This document shows, piece after piece, positions 1-11,600 of a stretch of 64,000 nucleotides of DNA; position 1 is the stretch's first letter; each line of letters starts with the position of its first letter. Source of the stretch: Primula veris (lineage: Eukaryota > Streptophyta > Magnoliopsida > Ericales > Primulaceae). The position numbers were made by a program, and so were the translations under genes. Where the stretch lies: contig OY821744.1 in assembly GCA_963682055.1 (NCBI GenBank), positions 33,890,967-33,954,966 on the forward strand, written 5' to 3'. The notes under the pieces are model-generated. The model did not search any database. It was not told where the DNA came from and worked only from the letters and a program-made list of their open reading frames with translations.

Positions 1-1748
1 TACAATGTATCCATTTTTATTTTTATTTTTGAATGTAATCTATGTTGTCTATTCAAGGAAAAAAAACTAGTCTGAACATGAACAGTTTGAAAATTATACT
101 TGAAAATTACTACTTACAAAAAATGTACAGAATTGAGATGCAAATGATGTTTGATCACACAGCTTCAAGAAAACTCTTTTGAACTAGTTTTCCTTATCAA
201 AAACACTTCATTTTTGTTTTTGGTTTTAGTACTGTTAGAGCTTTTGAGGTCCTATAAAATTGAAAGATTGTGTTATATAGTATATGGGGAAGATTGGGAA
301 ATAAAGTAAATCATGAGATTATTTCCTTTAATGAAGAATTTTATCCTTGTTTAAAGAGGAATAAATGTAATAGTATGACCAAAAAATTAGACATATGACA
401 TGTCTTTTGGATAAATCTTGTATGATTATATATTTGTGATTTTAATACATATTTGTGTCTTATTAGTTATTCATATCAGGCGGTCCATGACGTTTTTCAG
501 AAGAAAACTTATACCGTTTCTTGCATTTTACGTTAGTCGTATTTCCGCACATATATTATACGACGTTAGTCCGCGTACAAATAATTTCGATTTCAATTAT
601 AACAAATAGTGTTTCAAAAACACATTTTCTCCATCTTGTTAAAACTCATGCAGATTCTCAAAATAATCAGATCTTCAATATTAGAGTTGACTTAATAATA
701 AATGTGGTCAACAATAAGATTTCAAAAATAAAAATTCGTCAAGTGATTTTCAAAATGACATTAAAACTTTACTATAATTTAGAGATGTGATACTATCACA
801 TTCAGAAAATAATAATTTCCGATTAATTATAATTACGAAATAAACAGATATTAAAAGATCTAGCTTCGTTTATCATGGCAGATATTCCATATCCATAAAA
901 TCTTTATGCCTCTTAAAACTTTTACAGTTGATTTATTAAATTTTAATAGTGTAACTTAGCCGTTGAGCAGTGTTATAGGGGTATTTTTGTAACAATATTA
1001 TTTACAAAGCTTGGCACAAAGGACAAGCTATAGTAAAGTTTTTTTACATTAGTGACAATTTTTTCTACTTTTACTATTTGGACCACATGTTTCATTGTAA
1101 AGTTTAGTCCTTTTTTTTGCACTTTAATTAGTTTTTGTGTATCCACTACCAACAATATTAAGAAGAATTAGTGCATGTTTTATTTTAGTATAAGATTTTA
1201 GTACCGTTTATACTTTGGCCAATGATATGTAAAATTTTCTTGACACAATCTTAGAGAGTCGCCAAGACTTATTGATCTAAATCGATAAACATTGATAAGA
1301 TGACTCACAATGAATATGTATGTAAAAAAGTATCTAGCCATATCACTAATTTTATACCTCATGCCAAGTTTTGTAATTAAATAGCTAGCTAGATTAAACG
1401 TTACAAATTTGCCAAGTTTTGTGAACTGCTAACCAGATTAAACGCTCTTAATTTATGACTATTATTGTTTACGAAAAAGTAGAAGTTGACATTGATTTTG
1501 GTCTTGACCAACTTTTAAGCATTATCATTAATTAGTCAAATGTGTTAAAAGTTTTATTTGTGCATTAATTACTTGTTGTTGCCATTCATGGTATTTAAGT
1601 ACATACTACTAAGTAAAGCAAGGATTTATCCGCTAAAGAAAATTTATGGACAAAATCATGATTACACTTGACTAAAGAAAAATTACATTGAAACCTCTTT
1701 TGACAGTATAGACGTACTGAGTCCAAATCTTCTACCACATATTATATA
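1..1748. other. AT-rich intergenic DNA, nothing recognised
   Basis: No open reading frame with a recognisable family, no clear terminal repeats and no RNA gene were seen. Only short random frames occur. Confidence 0.5.
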
Positions 1749-2072
1749 CCTCATTTCGTGCCCCATTAATCTTTTAACCCAAAATTGTTATTAAATTTTT
1801 TTAAAAAAAATACGACAATTATAATTAGACATGTATTAATACATTCCAATATTTTTTTCCTAACGAAAAATTCAAATATGCTTTATTTTGGAATTAAAAT
1901 ACGAATTAGTAACTTAAATATAAATTTCAAAAAAAATAATGTAACCCAACAATATGTCCCAATATTATGAAATATGTCTAGAATACATTGTAAAAGTTTA
2001 TAAAAACACACAAAAAGTTATAAAATTTATAACCGAACGAGATTTATACTAAATTAGTGGGCACGAAATGGG
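1749..2072. repeat. Small inverted-repeat element (MITE-like)
   Basis: The two ends are inverted copies: CATTTCGTGCCC near 1752 on the left and GGGCACGAAATG near 2060 on the right, with AT-rich DNA between. The size (about 320 bp) and lack of coding capacity fit a non-autonomous DNA transposon. Superfamily not assigned; target duplication unclear. Confidence 0.55.
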
Positions 2073-4500
2073 ATACAAATTAGAGGGTATAAGATTTATA
2101 CTCAGACGTACTTGATTGTTGATATTGATATCGATATCGAAGTGGTTATCGATTTATCGTAACATATATCATTTATATTTTATCTCCTCTATGCTATATA
2201 TATCACGTAATTCCTATGTATACCCCAAATCTGTGTTTACCATTATTGTCAGTTAATCATGATTTATAGCAGTGATATATTTTATACAATTTGAAAAAAA
2301 CACGTATGCTTTACACAAATAGAGATAATTGAACTTATTATTCATTGACTCGTATCTCTAACTGGTAACAACCCAACTTGATTTTAACATGATATACAAT
2401 CTTTTATGAATTAATTTAACACATGAATTAGATATGTTAGCCCTCAAATTTACATTTGTTGAAAATTATGATCCATGATGCTTTGACCGATGGATCGTTG
2501 ATCAAAATGAGGTTTGATGTTCACGGTGAGTAATTTGCGTCGGACAAAGCTTGGGTGGGGATATGCTAGCTATATGTAAAATCAGGGACGAATCAAGTAA
2601 TGGTTCATAGCGGTGTCAAATTTACATCAACTACTAAATTAAGTTTGATAAAAAAAATATAAGATGTCAAATCATCCTTTTTAAAGTATTTTTTAATAAA
2701 AATACATATAAACAAAAAATATTGAATTTGTGCATTAGGGTTGTGCTACACGGAAATTTTTGGAAATATAACCCAACGAGAGAAAATCTATAACCGAAAA
2801 GAAAAGTATGAGACTTTTGATATGTCTTGCCACCTATTGAACACATGGCACATCAAATTACGAAATTACGTGTAATTATCAAATTGTGTAATTTTCATTG
2901 ATAAAAAACTCATATCTAAATTTATCTAAATTATCGAAACGAAATTTCTTAAAAGTTAATCATAAAGTTCAAGTGTTAAACTACATGATTAACTTTTGAA
3001 AATTTTGATTTGGACAATTATATATGAGTTCTTTGCCGGTCAAAGTTATATATAGTTTCGTGACAGACAAATATTTTGGAACGAAGAAAGTATGAATTAT
3101 ATCCACACAAATAACAAAGATACCGATGTTTGTTTACATGATAGTATAAAAGGTTATTATTTATAACTAGTAGTATGGTTGAGATAAATAATACCACCAT
3201 ATATGTTATTAGTTATACCCTTTATTATGCTAAAATGCATTATAATTAGTCTTATACCCCGTATACTAGTAATTATATTTTGTGTAAACAAACATGATAT
3301 AAGTATGAGCATAATACTATTAATACTATACGCTTGCTTATCCCGCTAACAAACATGACTATAAGACTTTAGACAACCTCCAAATGTTATGATTAGTGTA
3401 ATAATAAATTGTTAATCCAGTCTGAGTCTACTAATTTGACTCGTTCTTTTAAAAAACATATTTGTTATTTTGAATATAAACTTTTTGGTTGGAATTCCCA
3501 TGATTGAGTTTTTGACTTCTTTTAAAAGTCACGTACCATGTCCTAGTTAGCAATTAAGACATGATTCGAGGTTTCAAAGTTGATTCTAAAATGACGAATT
3601 AGAGACTCTATTCAATATCGTATTCCATATGTGAAATAACAATAAATATTTCGTCTTGACTGTATGACATGACCACATAATGCTTGACATGACTATACTT
3701 TATACGAAAATGTCAACACTTGAAAATAAATAAATAAGTAACGAATCTATTATAAAATAATTAAACTCGCTTACACTCTCCAAATACAACATATACATAC
3801 GGTATACCTTTCTAGAAATCATAATTACTTTTTCCTAAATTAATAATGAATGGCCAAAATAAATCTTAGGTCTCACAATCGCATCAACCAGTCATAGCTC
3901 AAACTAGTTACATATATTATTTTCGATATAATGTAAAAGTTTTAATTTTTTTTAAAAAAATTCAGTTAATATCCAATTGAACGAATTTTTTTCATCTATA
4001 TTATACTGATTCAATGGTATTTTGGGAAATAGCCGGAGTCAGGGTAACGTATTTGAGCAAACCCGCATTTTAAGCGTTTTTTTTTTTATTGTTAATTGAT
4101 TGATTTATTATTTAACCGTCATGATTAGTATTTTAAAAAAGCGAGTCTAATCGGTATTAAATTAGTATTAGACACTGCTTAAACATAACATAATCAATTT
4201 TCATCTAAAATTCATCTTATTAGAACATCATTAGTTAAAACATGTATAGTGCTTGTTGCACCTAGTTTTTATGGTAATTCATTTATAAAATTTCTATAAT
4301 GTGATCAAATTAATTAATTAAATGCATTAATTTGATAATATAATGATATTAATATGACATAGATGTAATAAATATATGATATATATACAATGATATTTGC
4401 ATATTACAATGTAAATTGAGTTAAGAAAGTAAATTTAATACTTAAACCATCAATGATCGGATCACTCAACCAAAACCGATTAATTAATTAGTTTTATAGG
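2073..4500. other. AT-rich intergenic DNA with transposon remnants
   Basis: No gene recognised. It contains a Stowaway-like remnant (2855-3090, listed separately) and otherwise low-complexity AT sequence. Confidence 0.5.
2855..3090. repeat. Degenerate Stowaway-like MITE
   Basis: It shares the internal pattern of the better copies at 18813 and 56242: ATTACGAAATTACGTG near the left end, an inner GTTAATCAT..ATGATTAAC palindrome, and CCGGTCAAAGTT..AGTTTCGT followed by GAACGAAGAAAG at the right end. The left terminus has decayed. Confidence 0.5.
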
Positions 4501-4506
4501 TGCGTA

Positions 4507-5178
4507 TAGGGGTGGGCAAAAAGCTAGACCGAACCATCCCAAACCGTAACCCAAACCAACCCACGGCAGGTTGGATTGTGTTGCCTTTTTAAAAATTTGA
4601 TACCAAACCGCACCGTACCGCATTTAATATACGTGAGTGTTCGGGTTCATATTTTTAAACCACGGGTCAATCCGCCAAACCGTAAAAAATATAGACTAAA
4701 TAATATAGATGCTAAACATTTAACTCTAAGAAGTAATAACTTTTGACCAGTCACCCAAGTTTATTTGCAATTTGACCTGCCTACGTCGTCTTTTAATTTG
4801 CAATTTAAATTGTTCGGATATTTTATTGTTTTGTGTTGCACGTTTATTGTTCGTTTCGATTTATATGTTTATCAACGTAATGAGCATAATCAAAAATATT
4901 ATATCAAGACTACCGGTCCGTGTATGTATGTAGTATGCTATTGTGTTGTTTCGAGAATAATTATATTTAAGGTTTTGACTTCTTTTTCGAGTTTCAATTT
5001 TTCTTAAAAAATTAGGATTAATCTGCACTGTTTATAAATTTAAATACTAAAAAAACAAAACTGCGAACCCAACCCAAACCGTTTTAAATGGGTTGAGTTG
5101 GAATTCAAAAATTTATCAATAAAATCAAATCACTCATATTTTTTTACTGTATAAAATCGTACCGCTCCCGCTCCTGGG
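4507..5178. repeat. Probable hAT-like element remnant
   Basis: The left end TAGGGGTGGGCAAAAAG resembles plant hAT termini. Stretches of AACCGAACC and CCCAAACC follow and reappear near 5067-5100. No matching right end or 8-bp duplication was found, so the boundary is uncertain. Confidence 0.35.
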
Positions 5179-5440
5179 TAGGACTGAGCGAAAAGCCGAA
5201 AAAACGAACCGAACCGAAAAACCAAAACTTTTTTGGGTTGGTTTCGGTTTAAAATAAAACCGAACCGAAGAAAACCGAAAAAACCGAAAAAAAACGAAAA
5301 AGACCGAAAAAACTATTTCGACAATTTTGATACAAGTTATAAGCCGATCAAAATTGCACGTAGTTTTGTAAGGACCAAAAAATAAAAAGTCTGAAAACCG
5401 AAAAAACAAATCGAAAAATCTGTTCGGTTTCGATTTTATA
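5179..5440. repeat. Partial CCGAA-rich hAT MITE with embedded Stowaway-like piece
   Basis: It starts TAGGACTGAGCGAAAAGCCG, like the complete copies at 7584 and 21078, and continues with CCGAAAAAACCGAA runs. A segment near 5318-5370 (CAATTTTGATACAAGTTATA, then GCACGTAGTTTTGTAA) matches the core of the Stowaway-like family. The expected right end and duplication are missing. It lies directly upstream of the carboxylase promoter. Confidence 0.5.
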
Positions 5441-5553
5441 AGCCGATCAAAATTATTTTAATAATTTTGATACAAGTTATAATTCGCAGAAGACGGGAGA
5501 TACTTATTTTAGTTAACAAAACGTGGGCTGAGCTTATCCAAAATCCCTACAAT

Positions 5554-5562
5554 TATAAAAAC
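5554..5562 (+). promoter_or_regulatory. Possible TATA box of the MCCA gene
   Basis: TATAAAAAC lies about 45 bp before the start codon at 5607, followed by a C/A-rich leader with an ACACAC run. This would imply a very short 5' UTR, so the call is tentative. Confidence 0.4.
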
Positions 5563-5606
5563 CCATCAAACCACACCACTCTCCCCACACACACACACGC
5601 ACAACC

Positions 5607-8600
5607 ATGCCAACAATCGCATCCTTTCTCCGCCGTAGGATCCACCATCTCCCCATCCGTCTCTTCTCATCCTCACCGTCGATCCCCAACCAATCCCATC
5701 CAACGATTGACAAGATCCTAATAGCGAACAGAGGAGAGATAGCGGTTAGGATAATGAGGACAGCAAAGAGGCTGGGTATACGTACAGTCGCTGTGTATAG
5801 CGATGCCGATAGATACAGCCTTCATGTTAAGTTTGCTGACGAAGCTGTTTGGATCGGACCGGCTTCCGCTCGGGATAGCTATTTGAGAGCCGATCGGATT
5901 ATTAATGCCGCCTTTCGTACCGGTGCTCAGGTAACTGTTATATTTAATTCTGTTATCTACTTATAATTATACTTTCAATTTTATTACCCAAACGCTTAAT
6001 TATTTAGAATGAAAAAAAACAAAATTACCGTCACGTTTATATCTCAGTGCTTACTTACTGCCACGTCATCAGTCATCTCAGTGCCACGTCATCAGTTATC
6101 TCATTCTTAATCAATTAATTATTGTCACGTCATCTGTTATCTCTCTTAATCGAGCAGTTATTTCAATATTATCAAGTAATTACTGCCACGTCACCAGTTA
6201 TCTTAGTGCCACGTCACCAGTTATCTTAGTGCCACGTCACCAGTTATCTTAGTGCCACGTTACCAGTTATCTTAGTGCCACGTCACCAGTTATCTTAGTG
6301 CCACGTCATCAGTTATCTCACTCTTAATCGAGTAAATATTGCCACGTCATCGTTATCTCACACTTAATCAAGTAAATACTGCCACGTCATCTGTTATCTC
6401 AGTGCCACGTCATCTGTTATCTCAGTATTATCAAGTAATTATTTCCACGTCATCAGTTATCTCACTCTTAATTGAGTAATACTGCCACGTCATCAGTTAT
6501 CTCAATATTATCAAGTAATTATTGCCACGTCATCAGTTATCTCAGTGCCACGTCATCAGTTATCTTACTCTTAATCAATTAATTACTGCCACGTCATCAG
6601 TTATCTCACTTAATCGAGTAAATACTGCCACGTCATCAGTTTTTTTCAATATTATCAAGTAATTACTGCCACATCACCAGTTATCTCAGGTCCACGTCAT
6701 CAGTTATCTTACACTTAATCAATTAATTACTGCCACGTCATCTGTTCTCTCTCTTAATCGAGTAAATACTGCCACGTCATCAGTTATCTCAATATTATCA
6801 AGTAATTATTTCCACGTCATTAGTTATCTTAGTGGTTTGGATCAGACTTTAGCTCGGGATAGCTATTTGAGGGCCGATCGGATTATTGCCACGTCATTAG
6901 TTATCTCGTGTTTTGGTGATTATAAATTTTTTCTCCAGCCTCGAGCTTTCTTGGGTTCCCTTATATTAATAGTACGATGATATGATGTGTGTGTGTATAA
7001 AATTGTATATATATATGAATATGATCCAGCTTTCAATTACGGAAACACTCATTTAGAAAGTCGAAATGAAATTCAGAATATATTTCACTCTTAATCAAGT
7101 AATTATTTCCGCTTCTAATTTCCCAAATGGAACTTGAAGGGGATAATGAGATTTGGTTATTTTTCATAAAATTTACAATGGACCTTTGGGAAGTTAGAAG
7201 TAACTTAAAATTTCGATAGGCATGAATTAGTCAGTCCTGCAATTTCATCTTTATTTTTTCACTGTTATTGCTCGATATAGGGTTTAGTGACAGTAGTTTT
7301 CGGCACTGTCAGAACATATTTTGAAAATGAAAATGTTTTTGATATTTAGGCTATTCACCCAGGCTATGGTTTCTTATCTGAAAGTGCTGAATTTGCTCAA
7401 CTTTGTGAAGACAAAGGTTTTACATTTATTGGACCTCCAGCTTCTGCCATCAGGGACATGGGTGATAAAAGGTATAAACCGATTTTTGTGTTTGTGTGTG
7501 TGTTTCTTCTGTTTATATCTTTCAAATTGGAAGTGAAGAATTTATATATAGTCTTTGATCCTTCCGTTGCTTGGTTTCACAGTTAGGGTTGGGTCCGGTC
7601 CGGTTCGGTTTTTGGCGAAACCGAAACTGAGCATATTTTTCGGTTTCGGTCTTTTTATTTTTTGGACCGAACCGGACCGGTTTTTTCGGTCCAGTTTCGG
7701 TCTTTTTCGGTTCGGTTTTACTGAAAACCGAAACCGACCCGAAATTTTTTCGGTTTTTTTCGGTTCGGTTCGGTTTTTCCGGTTTTTCGCCCAGCCCTAT
7801 TCACAGTTGATCTTTTATTTGCTTTACAATGTCTCTTTTTTACATTTAAAGCTCTTAACTTATTATTGCTACAAAATTGCTTCTCTGTCTCTTTACTTTT
7901 TTCGCATGGACTCCTGCATTCCTTCTATGGGATGGTTTTAATTACAATTTTGTACACCAACTATTATCAGATTTTGTATTGTACACCAACCTATAAAATT
8001 TAGTAAGTAACTACCCTAAGCCAACCAATGTGTTTTTGGATTCAACATTACATAAAAAAAACATTCTGGGACAAAATTACGGATAAAAAAAGCTGAAAGG
8101 GTAATATGACAGTGTATAATATATTTGGTGTTCTTGATTAATTACTACCACAACCTATGATCTATATTTTTTCTATTTAGTAAGCTTAAGTGTGTTTTAA
8201 TCACCAAGAAATGTAACGTTGGGATGTAGAAAACCGAAATCTGATGACATGTTAGTGTACGAAACTGTAAAGTAACCCGTCCTACTATGTACCCCTATCT
8301 GTATGTACATGTTTTATATTTTGCATCTCTCGACTCTTTTTACATGCAAAATAATACTATTGTGATTGTTCTCGTGAATCTACAAATACTTTTAATTTCT
8401 TCTTACTAAACTCATCAGTGCATCAAAGAGGATAATGGGAGCAGCTGGTGTACCACTTGTACCCGGATATCATGGCGCAGAGCAAGATATTGATCTTATG
8501 AAATCTGAAGCTGAAAAAATTGGATATCCTATTCTGATAAAACCGACTCATGGAGGTGGAGGAAAGGTGCGCCCATGAATTTACGCATAGACATGAGTTC

Positions 8601-11600
8601 ATATATTTATTTATGATTTCGTGAACATTAATACTTAATAGTGATCAATTGTGTTTTTTTAGTGTTTATATCTTGAGGGTGTTATGCCTTTTGTTTGGCT
8701 TTCTGGTTTCGCTTGTGTTTATTATCTACTTTCTTGATGAATAATTTATTTTATTTAAGTATTCAGTTAGAATTTTTTGTTGATATCATAGACCCGTGCA
8801 ATCTGGAGTACCATTGACATACAAACGTTTGACAAGAAATTAGGTTTTGAAGCTGCACAGTTTTCTTCTGCAATTGGGTAGTGGCTTTCGAGTTTCAACT
8901 TAGCTACTCAGCTCCCGGAAAAGCAACAAAGTATAAATAAAGCTAATACCGTTCATAAAAACTGAACATTCCCTGCGTTACTTGTAGTATCTTATTTGCT
9001 TGTTTTTAATTTAGTTGCTTTTGAGTTGAGGGCCTTGAGGCTTTTACAAGAATTACTGATTGTTTGTCTGCTTGTTGCAGGGTATGAGAATTGTTGAAAA
9101 TTCAGCCGAGTTTGTTGACGCATTTTTGGGAGCGCGACGAGAAGCTGCTGCTTCTTTTGGCATAGATACAATCTTACTAGAGAAATATATCACCAGACCA
9201 AGGCACATAGAAGTGCAGGTATTGTCATCCATCTTTTCCATGTCCGTATTGGCAAAGCACATCCCATCTAATGAAATTTAACCCTTAATTTTTATCTATA
9301 ATTCTTAGGGCGAAATAGAGCAATAGTCTCAATACTTGGATCAATTTGACACACATGCTTTCAAATGCAAAAGCAATGGTAACCCGTAACCATAACCATC
9401 CTATAGGTAGTTTCAGTTGAAATACTATTGATCCCCATAGTTTGAGTAATTTATGCTTACAGTCCCCACAGTTAAAATAGAGTTTAGAGGTGGTTGCCAC
9501 CTTTAACACTATTGGTCCCTATGGGAAGGAACCCTTGGTCTAACTTGATAAAACTATGAGGATAAGCAGTGTAACTTATCCAAACCATGAGGACCAGTGG
9601 TGTTGCAACTTAAACAATGGAGGTAAAGTAAAAAAAAAAAAGTACAGGATCATTGCTGTAAATTACCGATCAATAGTGCTACCGAGTCTTAGCTAATTCA
9701 AGATGTTTTGATAAATGAGAACGGGCCAGTAGCAGCACCGGTGTTACTTCTAATTCTGTTTTAAATTTGTTAGATATTTGGGGACAAGCAAGGAAATGTT
9801 GTACATTTGAATGAGAGGGACTGTAGCGTGCAGAGAAGACACCAGAAGATAATTGAAGAAGCCCCAGCTGTATGAAATCCTCTATAATTCTGAAGATTAT
9901 TTGCTTAACATGGCAATATTTTGACAAAATCACTGTAATGCAGCCAAATGTCTTGAATGACTTCCGCTCCCACGTGGGTCAAGCTGCCGTAGCTGCTGCC
10001 AAGGTATGAAAATCTTTTAGTCCGTATAATTTCAATTTCTGTTATGAAAGGTTAACACATTTACCACTAAAACTTGGTAGTTGTTTAATATTATCATTAT
10101 TATTTGTGATAGTATCTTTATTGGGCATGTGCAAAGCTGTTTGTTCATCACCCATAATATTAGAGATGCATTTAGAACCACAAATTGGGACTTTGTAGGG
10201 TGTTGATTGAGAGAATATCTACCCAGAATGATATGGTTGCTCTGACATCCATTTTTACGCATCTAACCACTAACATTACGACCTTCTCTTTTGATGTTGA
10301 TATTCAACAATAATGCTGTGTGCACCACTCTTTACACATATCCACACAGATATGGTAGTTATCGGTGAGAGGAGAGAGGAGAGAGGAGAGAGAAAGAGAT
10401 ATATCTAAGGAATTTGAAACCAATTAAAAACTGACACCTATGCTATCTGTATGTATATATATGTAAGAGTGGTGCACATGGCATTACCAAATATTCAATC
10501 ATGTTGATTATAATTGTAACTTAAAAATAGAAACATGGTCTGCTTTTATTGTAGCAATTTTTTAATTTTTGGTAATGGCATGAAAGTCTTCCTGCACTAA
10601 TTATCTGAAATTGGCACAAGTTTTGTTATTTTGTATGAAAACCTCATCCTTCGCACCCAAAAATATTGTTTCGAGGTTCTGTTATTTATTTTCACTAAGT
10701 AGTCCCTTTCTGATTTCTAAAGGCAGTTGGCTAATGTTGCAGTCCCTTTCTGATTTCTAAAGGCAGTTGGCTATCACAATGCTGGTACTGTGGAGTTTAT
10801 TCTTGATACTTCTTCAGAACAATTTTATTTCATGGAGATGAACACACGTCTTCAGGTGCTTTTATTAGTGTGGTTATCTATATTTCATTTTCTGCAGCTT
10901 AACCAGAATACCATTTAATTTTTTAATCTTGTTATTGGTAGGTTGAACATCCTGTCACTGAAATGATCATTGGCCAAGATCTTGTGGAGTGGCAAATACG
11001 TGTTGCAAATGGAGAGCCTCTTCCGATGAAACAAACAGAGGTGCCCTTATCAGGTTATTTGCTTAACGAGTTTTGTTTGTATGTGTTTTTATATAACTTC
11101 CATACAAATTTATTTTCCAGAAAATGGAAAACAAAATGATCTTTAATTCTTTATATATCTAAAAGCATGAACGGATGGTAAAGTTTGGCATATCAGATAT
11201 TTAGAGGAATACAACGTTTGAACTTGTTGGTTAGGTTCCCCCCCTTTTCTTCTTTGTTCTCATAGTGTCCACCATGATGATATCGAATACCAAGTTATCT
11301 CCTATGTTTTTCCGAGAACAGTGAGTTTCCTTGATTTTTTTTCTTTTACATAACCAGCGACCATTTGTTTCCCTTTTCTAATCTGGGAAACAAGCTTGTT
11401 TTTTTCTTTTTCTTTTTCTAACCAGCTTATCATGCTTATAGAGTTACAGTAGTTCACTTAAGAAAAGATCATCCTATAAGCATGTTAAAAGATTAACTAG
11501 GCATGTCCCTTTTAAACAGGAGTACGGAGATAATAGAACATGCTAAAAGCTAAAAGTTAGAACCATCCCCACTTGAGCTCATAACTGTTAATGATTAAGT

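Noticed and set aside
5467..5721. Frame overlapping MCCA exon 1
   Set aside because: It begins in upstream repeat DNA and is out of frame with the conserved carboxylase sequence.
6050..6905. CRISPR-like array
   Set aside because: The repeat runs have no unique spacers of fixed length, and this is a plant intron; it is a minisatellite.
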